A stretch of 64,000 nucleotides of DNA from Chitinophaga jiangningensis (GTDB taxonomy: Bacteria; Bacteroidota; Bacteroidia; Chitinophagales; Chitinophagaceae): the NCBI RefSeq assembly GCF_900142605.1, contig NZ_FRBL01000008.1:248001-312000 (forward strand), written 5' to 3'. Shown here in pieces: positions 18,125 to 25,921 of the stretch; position 1 is the stretch's first letter, and each line of letters begins with the position of its first letter. The notes under the pieces are model-generated. The model ran no database searches and was not told where the DNA came from. It saw only the letters and a program-made list of their open reading frames with translations. Both the position numbers and the translations under genes were made by a program.

Positions 18125-18164
18125 CAAAGCTAGATAAAAATTTTATATAGGATAAAAATTTTAT
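18125..18164 (-). promoter_or_regulatory. Promoter with tandem palindromic operators for the collar/adhesin operon
   Basis: On the minus strand TAGCTTTG (18132-18125) is a full match to the TAnnTTTG -7 box. Directly upstream, GATAAAAATTTTAT occurs twice (18133-18146 and 18151-18164), 18 bases apart. Each copy contains the palindrome ATAAAA-A-TTTTAT. Two equal palindromes covering the -12 to -45 zone look like paired binding sites for a regulator; no TTTG -33 box is visible at the expected distance, as in activator- or repressor-controlled promoters. Confidence 0.6.
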
Positions 18165-18194
18165 CGCTTCGTATAGGCATGGCCCGTTAGGCAC

Positions 18195-18223
18195 ATAAAA
18201 AAAGCCGGCCTTACAGGGCCGGC
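18195..18223 (-). terminator. Intrinsic terminator of the SusCD/peptidase operon
   Basis: GCCGGCC (18204-18210) pairs with GGCCGGC (18217-18223). On the minus strand a seven-base T run follows. It sits 28 bases after the stop codon of the last TlpA gene. Confidence 0.88.
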
Positions 18224-18251
18224 AGCTATCTTGCTTATGAGTACGTGGAAT

Positions 18252-19376
18252 TTATTTCAGTAATTCAGCCAGTTTATCTTTTAAGCGCTCTCCGCGGGCT
18301 CCGAGCATAATCACGTTGCCGGAGGGGTCAATCAGGAAACAGGCAGGAATCGCCAGTACACCATATTGGGTAGGTACTTCGCCGTTACCACCTTTCAGGT
18401 CAGATACCTGTGGCCATGCCATCTTCTCCTCTTCCAGCGCCTGCATCCATTTGTCTTTTTTATCATCCAGGGATACAGATAATACCTCCAGGCCTTTGCC
18501 TTTATACTGATTGTATACTTCGGTCAGCTCCGGAATCGCCTCTCTGCAAGGCTTGCACCAGCTTGCCCAGAAATCCAGCAGTACATATTTACCTTTGAAA
18601 TCTGCCAGGGATACCGGCTTGCCTGCGGCATTGTTCAACTTAAACGCCGGCGCAGGTTTGTTCAGCAGATTCGCCATCTCGCTGCCGCCACCAATTTCTC
18701 CGGTCATCATTTTATTCACGGTAAAGGTGTTTCTTACATTCGGACCCAGGCTGCTGATCAGGTTGATCAGGTCTTTTTTCTCCATGCCCTGTGCCAGGTA
18801 GGCATTGATCAGATAGGAACCCGCTCCGGAATTAGGATGCTTGCGTAACCACGCAATACTGGCATCCACATCACGTTGCTGCAAACGGCGGTGTTCCGCA
18901 TATGCTTCGTCTTTCGCTTCCTGGTCGCCAATCTGTGTTGCTTCTATCATGCGCTTTTCTACCGCCTCTTTCTGCGCTAACAGCGTGTCAGCATCCAAAA
19001 CTGTTTTGGTGATATCCAGCCAGTCGGCCACAAACTGACTACCGGTATAAGTAGCGTTCTGGAAATAAGGACCGTTACCGGTAATGTTCATGGTACCCGC
19101 TTCCAGGTACAAAAACGTTCCCTCTGATTCCTTTCCCCTGGTGCCTACCTGCAAAATATAGGTCGACCCGCCTTTACTCATATCCAGTGAATAATGGAAA
19201 TGGTCATCTTTTACATAGGCGGTATCAATGGTGTTGGTCAGCGGTCCCCATAACTGTACTGTATCACCGTTGATTAATCCTTTAATTTTTACATCCAGCT
19301 CCAGCATTTTCTTTTGCTGCTGCGCACTCGCCGAAACGGCCGTCAGTAACGCAAGCCCCAGGAATATTCTATTCAT
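18252..19376 (-). CDS. TlpA-family thiol-disulfide oxidoreductase with DUF4369 domain
   Basis: A 374-residue periplasmic thioredoxin-like protein. A signal peptide (1-18) precedes a beta-rich DUF4369 domain (about 25-120), a helical linker (130-230) and a TlpA/AhpC-type domain (240-374) with the active site WASWCKPCRE. These proteins reduce or reshuffle disulfides in the periplasm. It is the final gene of the ECF/FecR/SusCD operon, 30 bases after an M1 peptidase gene. In this setting it may keep imported Cys-containing peptides or the operon's own proteins in the right redox state (inference). Confidence 0.88.
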   Translation of the reverse strand: MNRIFLGLALLTAVSASAQQQKKMLELDVKIKGLINGDTVQLWGPLTNTIDTAYVKDDHFHYSLDMSKGGSTYILQVGTRGKESEGTFLYLEAGTMNITGNGPYFQNATYTGSQFVADWLDITKTVLDADTLLAQKEAVEKRMIEATQIGDQEAKDEAYAEHRRLQQRDVDASIAWLRKHPNSGAGSYLINAYLAQGMEKKDLINLISSLGPNVRNTFTVNKMMTGEIGGGSEMANLLNKPAPAFKLNNAAGKPVSLADFKGKYVLLDFWASWCKPCREAIPELTEVYNQYKGKGLEVLSVSLDDKKDKWMQALEEEKMAWPQVSDLKGGNGEVPTQYGVLAIPACFLIDPSGNVIMLGARGERLKDKLAELLK

Positions 19377-19406
19377 AGCTTTTGGTTTTAAAATGAGTCA
19401 GAAATA

Positions 19407-21959
19407 TTAATTTATAAGAGAGATATGTTTCAGCTGCATCGTTACCGGTTCGTCACCGGGAACACCAAACAGTAAGGACGCGGGCCATTTGATGCCGTTG
19501 TAGGACTGATAGCCGGAGAACTCCAGGTTGCTGTAAAACAGCTGCTGCGCAGGGCGGTGCTGTGCAGGTTGCTCCATCACCTTCAACCCGCCATCCACGG
19601 CATAGTAGTACAGCCAGGGTTCGCCCTTCGGTGTTTCCACCCGTACTACATAGGTATCCATCCCGTTTACGTTTATCCTTTCCCGTAATAAGGTTGTTTT
19701 GCAGTCCTGATCAAAAAAGTGCAGTTCCGGAATCAGCGCCGCAGTTAAACACAACTGTTTCACGTCAGCAGGGTTATAGTCCGTTTGCTGGCCAAACCTT
19801 GATAACGCTACCTTTCCAGGCAGCACCTTTAAAGCCGCCAGTTCACTATGCAGCGCATTCATCTGCAAGCTAAGCCGGCAGCTATCTGCACTCCATTGCC
19901 GTGCAAATGTGATAGCGGCGCTATCTGCAGAAGCATAACTAATAACTGCATTGGTAAACTGTTGCAACTGCTGCTTCCCTCCTATGGCTGCCAGATAATT
20001 GTCAATCACCTGCACGGCCGTCAACCCTGCCGGCACTACGCTGGTAGCACCGGTACCTTTCCAGCGGTTGTTTTCCCGGCGGCGGTCAGGCACCACCCCA
20101 TCCGGATCAATGGTCACCGATGTAACGGCCGAGGTAGAAGGATAATGGAATTCAAATACCTTATTTTGCAGCCAAACCTGCACCGGCAGAATTTTGCGGG
20201 ATACCTTGCCGTTAAACTCACGTACTTCCACTATCACCGGCACCGGCATGCGGTCCCTGTTTTCAATCGTGATATCTACCCCGTTAGCCGGGTTATTTTT
20301 TACATAGGCTACATTGGTGATGGCTACATCTGCCCGCCAGTCCTGTAAAAACCAGCTGTTCCACCACCAGCTGAGGTCCTCACCGGTAGCGCTCTGCATC
20401 GCCCTGAGAAAATCGTTGGGTCCCGGATGTTTAAACCGCCACGCCCGTATGAATTCATTAAACGCCGCATCGAAACGCGCCTTACCGATTACCACATTGC
20501 GCAGCATCATGAGCGCCATCGCAGGCTTCATGTACATGTGCATGGCCATTTCCTTCATGGTAACGGCAGCCGCCGGTGTGTTCAGCGGTGGCATTGGCGG
20601 TATAACAGAAAAGTAGTTTAACCCTGCCGTATACTCGAAATTTGGTTGCCCGTTCAGCTTTTCACTGTTCACGAGGTTGATGTAGGTGTTGAGTCCTTCG
20701 CACATCCAGCCATGGCGACTATCAGCCGACACCATCATGTTAAACCAGTTGTGACCTAATTCATGGTTGGTTTTTGTCCACACACTGTTGGATCCAAAGC
20801 TTTGATGGTAGTTGATGACGGACACACCGGGGCCACCTACACCGGTGATGCCACCGGCAATGTTTACACAGGTATTGTAAGGGTAAGGTTCCAGGTAACT
20901 GGAATAGGTTTCCAGTATACGTTTCATATCGGCGGTAATGCCGCGCCAGTCCAGGTGGCTCTCCTTAGGATACAGGGCCATTGCCAGTGAGGTACGATTC
21001 TCCGGCAGGTCCACTTTCACCGCATCCCAAAGGAAAGCGGAAGAAACGGCCCAAAGGCCGTCACCGGCATTTTCCGAAGCAAAATGCCAGGTCCGCTTTG
21101 AGGTGGTGGATGCTATAGGGATATCATAGGATGTAATGATGTTGATGACAGTATCGCTTTTCCAGGCCGACAGATAACGCTTTAGCGCCGCCGGCGGCAG
21201 CACTTCTTCGGGATTCATCAGCTGACCCGTGCCCTGCATGATCACGTTGGCAGGCAGCGTACAATACATATTCAGGTTGCCCGGCTCTACATAATAACCG
21301 GCGTTAAATACGTTCCAGCCCTGCAAATCATCGTATACACATACCCGTGGGAACATACCGCTGAATTGATAGACTTTCCCCGAAGGCGTGGAGAGCACCC
21401 CCATGTAATCGGAACCGTTTACCGGCAGTATGAAATCATAGTCAACGGTGAACTTCAGCTGCTGCCCTGCGGCCAGTGGCGTAGGTAATAATACTTTTAC
21501 ATAAGTATCGGTCGTTTCAAAGGTCAGCGCTTTTCCATTACCCCCTTTGATCTCATGGATATGACAGCCTTCCGTATATTCCTGCACGCCAAAGCGGGTG
21601 CCGCTCACCGGTGTAGTGTTGGCTACGCGGGAATCAGGTTTGAAACGGTTCTGCATCACGGTGAGCCATATATAATCCAGTGCTACCGGGCTGTTATTGC
21701 GGTAGGTAATGGCTACTTTACCACTCAGCTTGCGGGAGGCGGTATCAAAGGCCACGTGAATATCATAGTCAGCGCGGTTTTGCCAGTAGCCAGGTCCGGG
21801 CCTGCCGTCCGCCGTACGTTGTGCGTTGGCGGATGGCAGGTTTACGGCATAAAAAGCTTCCCGTGCGCTTACACTGCTGTCTTTTCTTACCTGTGCGTAG
21901 CTGCTGCCACACACCAGTAAACACGCTACAGTAAGCAGTTTTGGAAATATGCTGTTCAA
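19407..21959 (-). CDS. M1-family zinc metallopeptidase
   Basis: An 850-residue exported gluzincin. It has a signal peptide (1-22), an N-terminal saddle domain, and the catalytic domain with GGITGVGGPGVS in place of the GAMEN exopeptidase motif. The zinc site is HELGHNWFNMM plus the third ligand Glu in WMCEGLN, spaced one residue shorter than the usual HExxH-18-E. A large C-terminal extension (about 620-850) follows. The start codon is TTG at 21959: no in-frame ATG or GTG lies between it and the upstream gene, and it gives a well-formed signal peptide. As part of the SusCD operon it probably trims oligopeptides for uptake. The altered GAMEN region leaves exopeptidase specificity uncertain. Confidence 0.85.
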   Translation of the reverse strand: MNSIFPKLLTVACLLVCGSSYAQVRKDSSVSAREAFYAVNLPSANAQRTADGRPGPGYWQNRADYDIHVAFDTASRKLSGKVAITYRNNSPVALDYIWLTVMQNRFKPDSRVANTTPVSGTRFGVQEYTEGCHIHEIKGGNGKALTFETTDTYVKVLLPTPLAAGQQLKFTVDYDFILPVNGSDYMGVLSTPSGKVYQFSGMFPRVCVYDDLQGWNVFNAGYYVEPGNLNMYCTLPANVIMQGTGQLMNPEEVLPPAALKRYLSAWKSDTVINIITSYDIPIASTTSKRTWHFASENAGDGLWAVSSAFLWDAVKVDLPENRTSLAMALYPKESHLDWRGITADMKRILETYSSYLEPYPYNTCVNIAGGITGVGGPGVSVINYHQSFGSNSVWTKTNHELGHNWFNMMVSADSRHGWMCEGLNTYINLVNSEKLNGQPNFEYTAGLNYFSVIPPMPPLNTPAAAVTMKEMAMHMYMKPAMALMMLRNVVIGKARFDAAFNEFIRAWRFKHPGPNDFLRAMQSATGEDLSWWWNSWFLQDWRADVAITNVAYVKNNPANGVDITIENRDRMPVPVIVEVREFNGKVSRKILPVQVWLQNKVFEFHYPSTSAVTSVTIDPDGVVPDRRRENNRWKGTGATSVVPAGLTAVQVIDNYLAAIGGKQQLQQFTNAVISYASADSAAITFARQWSADSCRLSLQMNALHSELAALKVLPGKVALSRFGQQTDYNPADVKQLCLTAALIPELHFFDQDCKTTLLRERINVNGMDTYVVRVETPKGEPWLYYYAVDGGLKVMEQPAQHRPAQQLFYSNLEFSGYQSYNGIKWPASLLFGVPGDEPVTMQLKHISLIN

Positions 21960-21988
21960 GATAGATAGTTTAGAATGTCGGAGGAGGA

Positions 21989-23413
21989 TTAGTCCCTCAT
22001 TTTATAAAGATTGGCAATGACACGTTCGAACTTCTCATCTTTGGAATAGTTCAGGTGACCATCCAGGATATTGCCTTTCTGATCAATGGCAACCCAGCGG
22101 GTGATAGCGGTAAGGCAATAGCGAAGCATAAACTCCTGTGCTTTAGGATCGGACCTGTCGGCGGATAAAAACAGGTTGTTTACGCCGTTGATATTTTTCT
22201 TTACGCTGAATCGTTTCCATTCTTCCTGGGTTTCTGTGTCCGGTGCTTCCCAGCAAATAGTGAGGAATACGATATCATTTTTATCCTTGTAATAATCGGC
22301 GAGCTGGCGGAAGAAAGGCAGTCCGTCCACGCAGCCATGGCACCACATTGCCCAGATGTCGATGATGACTATTTTACCTCTGAAATCTGACAAGCGAACG
22401 ATGTCTCCATTTTCATTTTTCAATGCGAAATTGTAAGCAGGCAGTCCTGCTTCCAGCTGTGCATAAGCTTTGTAAAGAGAATCGCAGGTGGTAGCACCAA
22501 TACTACCTGGCTTCAGCTGTGCTTTTGCGATGGAATGAATTTGCTTCATCTCGCTGAAGAAACCTCTGTTACGGCCTTCCACCACAAACCAGTTGGTGGT
22601 TACTTTTCCGTTCAGCGGATTTGATTTGCAGGTGGTAAGTAATTCCGTTACCTGATTGATGGTTTTGAGGGTGGAGTCCTGCAGTTTGCGCCCAATCCAC
22701 CAGAAAGTCACGATTTCACGGGTCAGACTTTCGCTGCCTACGGATGCAATGGCCGGATCGCCAATGTTAAATCCTTTGAGGTACCAGTCGCCAAAACCGG
22801 CGGTAGTTTTCAGTGCTGCATGGTCTTCTGCAAACCGGTATTTTAATTGAATCCGTGCTTTATCTTCATGGAAATCCACGAGTTCGCGCACTGCGGCATT
22901 GGAGATTTTCGCGTTCGTAATGAGTTGTGCGGTGGTCTTTTCCAGGTTACCAATGACCTCATCCAGTTGCTGTGTGGTGCTGACAGCTTTAACATCTACC
23001 GACTGATAAAAACTATCAATTTTATACAGTAAAGCATGTTTGGATGCATTTTTACCGGACCACAGTGCGGTGAACACGCCTTTAGGGGCAGTTTTAAAAT
23101 CGTCTTTCAGCGTTAATGCCATTGATACGGTTTCACCGGGTTCTACTATCATCGGCACATCGTTTACAGTGATAAGCTGGGTAGCTGCCGGGAAAGTATT
23201 GGTAAAGTTGGTGGTAGGCGTATTCCCCATACGGTAGCCTTCTTCCTTAAATGTATCCGTTCCCTTACCCCCGAAATAGCTTACCATTATCTGGCCTCCA
23301 AAAGGTCGGTTGGCTGTCACCTGTAGTTGCAGTTTTGCCGGCATTGCAGGGCCTGTGGCATACATACTATTCCAGCCCAGCAGCATCATCAGAGAAAGAC
23401 TTATTGCTCTCAT
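21989..23413 (-). CDS. TlpA-like thioredoxin-fold protein with WCHGC active site
   Basis: A 474-residue exported protein. It has an N-terminal signal peptide, a beta-sandwich DUF4369-like region (about 25-120), a long helical linker, and a C-terminal thioredoxin domain with DIWAMWCHGCVDGLPFF, a CHGC variant of the CxxC centre. An upstream ATG at 23449 adds twelve residues, but ATG 23413 starts the cleaner signal peptide. It lies between the lipoprotein and M1 peptidase genes of the operon, 29 bases before the peptidase. It is related in layout to the other TlpA gene at 18252-19376 but clearly diverged. Confidence 0.85.
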   Translation of the reverse strand: MRAISLSLMMLLGWNSMYATGPAMPAKLQLQVTANRPFGGQIMVSYFGGKGTDTFKEEGYRMGNTPTTNFTNTFPAATQLITVNDVPMIVEPGETVSMALTLKDDFKTAPKGVFTALWSGKNASKHALLYKIDSFYQSVDVKAVSTTQQLDEVIGNLEKTTAQLITNAKISNAAVRELVDFHEDKARIQLKYRFAEDHAALKTTAGFGDWYLKGFNIGDPAIASVGSESLTREIVTFWWIGRKLQDSTLKTINQVTELLTTCKSNPLNGKVTTNWFVVEGRNRGFFSEMKQIHSIAKAQLKPGSIGATTCDSLYKAYAQLEAGLPAYNFALKNENGDIVRLSDFRGKIVIIDIWAMWCHGCVDGLPFFRQLADYYKDKNDIVFLTICWEAPDTETQEEWKRFSVKKNINGVNNLFLSADRSDPKAQEFMLRYCLTAITRWVAIDQKGNILDGHLNYSKDEKFERVIANLYKMRD

Positions 23414-23515
23414 TATTATAACAGTATTAGTTATAATTAAGGCAATCATGCCGCTGAAAAGGGTGAAGCTCCCCGGGTTATTTTTTAAATAATTTCCGGG
23501 GAGATATAATCGCTG

Positions 23516-24370
23516 TTACGGTCTGTCGCCAATAGCCTGCAGGTCAATTCCGTACTCATTGCGGAAGAAGTTACAAACCACCTCATATTTTTGCCTGATG
23601 AGGCCTTTGGTATCGTAATTCGGTTTGAAGATGGTATTTTCCAGTTCTGCACGCGAACGACTGGAGATATAAGCTACGTACATGCCAAAGTCCCAATAGA
23701 TACTGATATCCGCCATGAGGGTTGCCTGGCCTAACATACCTACACCACGCGGATCACTGGTGGCTTCATTATAGGCTGGTGGCGCCAGCATCACAAATTC
23801 ATCGGGTATTTTCATAGCACCGCTCATGGTTGCATGTTTCATATAAGCAGCGGTCAGCCATTCCCGGAGCGTTCTGGCAGGATACTTCTTCTTGATGAAA
23901 GTACTGTCTGCCCAGCCGATTGCCAGTGTGGTAGGCGATGCAAAGGTCCCTGTTATGGAAGGCTGCAGTACGTTTAAATAGGTGACATTCATGGTGTCGA
24001 TGGAGGCTGCCAGCAATATTTTGTAGGGCATTGTTTTCTTCAGGAAATCCTCCGGGTAGTAGTTCATAAATACAGATCTGAAAAGCTTCAGCGTTGTATC
24101 TATATATTGTGGGTTGGCAACCCTGGCGGCTACACGGGGTGTAACACCTGCTACCTCATATACCAGATCGTAGTTAGTAAACTTGTATAAAATATAGGAG
24201 GCATATTTATCTTTGAAAGCGAGGATGGAATCATCATACGGCTGATCCCCCTGTGGCAGTGTGTAAAAGGGCGGAATGGGTGTAGGCTGTATGGCCGCTT
24301 CCTTTTTGCAGGCATATAGTCCTCCCACGAAGAGCAGCCCTGCCAGTATTTTTTTATGTATCTGCATCAT
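23516..24370 (-). CDS. SusCD-associated lipoprotein, degenerate zinc-metallohydrolase-like
   Basis: A 284-residue lipoprotein (lipobox GLYAC at 17-21). Its C-terminal half follows the pattern of the substrate-import-associated zinc metallohydrolase lipoproteins (TIGR04549/Peptidase_Mx1-like) that sit next to SusD. It has an IPDEF segment after the helix that normally carries HExxH, a WDFGMYVAYIS segment in place of the EDF helix, and a QKYEVVCNFFRNEYGIDL tail. The HExxH motif itself is absent: the equivalent stretch reads YMKHATMSG. It is therefore probably a catalytically dead binding partner of SusC/SusD. Family assignment is from remembered patterns, not a search. Confidence 0.6.
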   Translation of the reverse strand: MMQIHKKILAGLLFVGGLYACKKEAAIQPTPIPPFYTLPQGDQPYDDSILAFKDKYASYILYKFTNYDLVYEVAGVTPRVAARVANPQYIDTTLKLFRSVFMNYYPEDFLKKTMPYKILLAASIDTMNVTYLNVLQPSITGTFASPTTLAIGWADSTFIKKKYPARTLREWLTAAYMKHATMSGAMKIPDEFVMLAPPAYNEATSDPRGVGMLGQATLMADISIYWDFGMYVAYISSRSRAELENTIFKPNYDTKGLIRQKYEVVCNFFRNEYGIDLQAIGDRP

Positions 24371-24391
24371 GAATTTAAGGATTGGTGTGAA

Positions 24392-25897
24392 TTAGTTAGG
24401 CATACGTCTGGAACCGATGGTTACATTTTGACCCAGCGACCTGTTTTTTTCCAATACTTCATTGGCGATAGGAATGACATATTGCGGATCACGTTTTTTC
24501 AACTGATAATATTCCGTTGTAGTTTTTGTAGGCATATAAGAGTGCGTGATGGCCGGCATACCGTATCTGCGAAGATCGAACCAGCGGTGACCGCATTCCA
24601 TGAACAGCTCTCTTCTTCTTTCGAGGCGGCACATTTGCAGCAGCTCATCCGCCGGCCGAATGGTCCATGGTACGAATTTGGTTTTATCCCAGCGGGAGGC
24701 GCGGAGCTTATTTAAATCATCCAGTCCTTTTTGCGCCGCTTCGGTATTACCAGTGGTGCGGTACAATTGTATATATGCTTCTGCGCGGTTCAGGTAGGCT
24801 TCGGCACTGCGCCATGCGCAGCCCATCATCATTTGCGGAGAAGTACCCACATTTTTCAACTGATAATACGGTGTAAGTGCATAGGGTTTGAAAATCTCCG
24901 GCACCTCTCCAATATATGTTTGCTGTCCACGGAGGTCACCAGGTTCTAATATGGAAATATAGTCGAATGAAACATCGTATGCCACTGACATGCCGGCCGG
25001 CTGCTGTTCGTATACGCTGCCAAAGTACCAGATGGTTTCGGGATTATCGGGTGAAATAAACGGCAGCACTGCCGGGGCATTCGGGTCCGGAATCGGATTC
25101 CATTGTGTAAAGTCCTGCAATTGTGGATGACGATTTATCACCACACTTGCATGCTCAATTACTTTATTCCATTTCTCCATATACAGGTTTACGCGGGATG
25201 CCAGTAATTCCGCACCCAGGTACGACATCCGAAACGTGGGCAGTTTCAGCTTTTGCTGCTCCAGCAATTGGATGGAAGAGTCCAGGTCTGCTATCACCTG
25301 GTCGTATACTGCTTTCACGCTGCTTCTCTGCGGACTGTCGTCCGACAAATTCGCATCCAGTCGCAACGGTATACCCTGCAGCTTATCCGGCGTGGTGGTG
25401 GAATCATTGTAAGGCATCGCAAACAGGTTCACCAGCATAAAATGATAAAATGCACGGGCAGCGAATGCTTCCCCTTTAAACTGTATCTTATCCTTCAGAT
25501 CTCCCTGTGAACCGTCCAGGGACTGAATAGCCACGTTTGCACCCAGCAATAGCTTATAGTAGGTACTCCAGGAGTCCATGCCATTTGATACCACCGAACC
25601 TCCGCTACTTTTGCTTAATTCAATAAAGTCCGGCTGCCATTGGTAGGCAGGGGCACTATTGGTCAGGTCAGCATCAGAAGGCAGGTTCTCGCCGTTGAAT
25701 GCCTGCACATCATCATCCATCAGGGTCAGGTACGGCTGTAGGCGGGTATTTGCGCCTGGCATGCCTTCCGTATATAATATCTCGCTAAACTGCTTGGTAG
25801 TTTTTGGTATTATCTCGTACTGCGACCGCTCTTCCAGAAATTTTTTACATCCAACAAACGGGATCACTGCAAAAGCCAACAGATATAATTTCTTCAT
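24392..25897 (-). CDS. SusD/RagB-family outer-membrane nutrient-binding lipoprotein
   Basis: A 501-residue lipoprotein (GCKKF after a short signal, Cys17) with the SusD layout. It has helical TPR-like repeats in the N-terminal half, the family phrase GEAFAARAFYHFMLVNLFAMPY near residue 145, and the C-terminal signature FMECGHRWFDLRRYGM near 440. SusD proteins form the lid of the SusC barrel and capture substrate at the cell surface. It is encoded 24 bases downstream of the SusC gene. With an M1 peptidase in the operon, oligopeptides or glycopeptides are likelier substrates than glycans. Confidence 0.95.
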   Translation of the reverse strand: MKKLYLLAFAVIPFVGCKKFLEERSQYEIIPKTTKQFSEILYTEGMPGANTRLQPYLTLMDDDVQAFNGENLPSDADLTNSAPAYQWQPDFIELSKSSGGSVVSNGMDSWSTYYKLLLGANVAIQSLDGSQGDLKDKIQFKGEAFAARAFYHFMLVNLFAMPYNDSTTTPDKLQGIPLRLDANLSDDSPQRSSVKAVYDQVIADLDSSIQLLEQQKLKLPTFRMSYLGAELLASRVNLYMEKWNKVIEHASVVINRHPQLQDFTQWNPIPDPNAPAVLPFISPDNPETIWYFGSVYEQQPAGMSVAYDVSFDYISILEPGDLRGQQTYIGEVPEIFKPYALTPYYQLKNVGTSPQMMMGCAWRSAEAYLNRAEAYIQLYRTTGNTEAAQKGLDDLNKLRASRWDKTKFVPWTIRPADELLQMCRLERRRELFMECGHRWFDLRRYGMPAITHSYMPTKTTTEYYQLKKRDPQYVIPIANEVLEKNRSLGQNVTIGSRRMPN

Positions 25898-25921
25898 AAA
25901 AATAGATTTAATGGATCTGCA

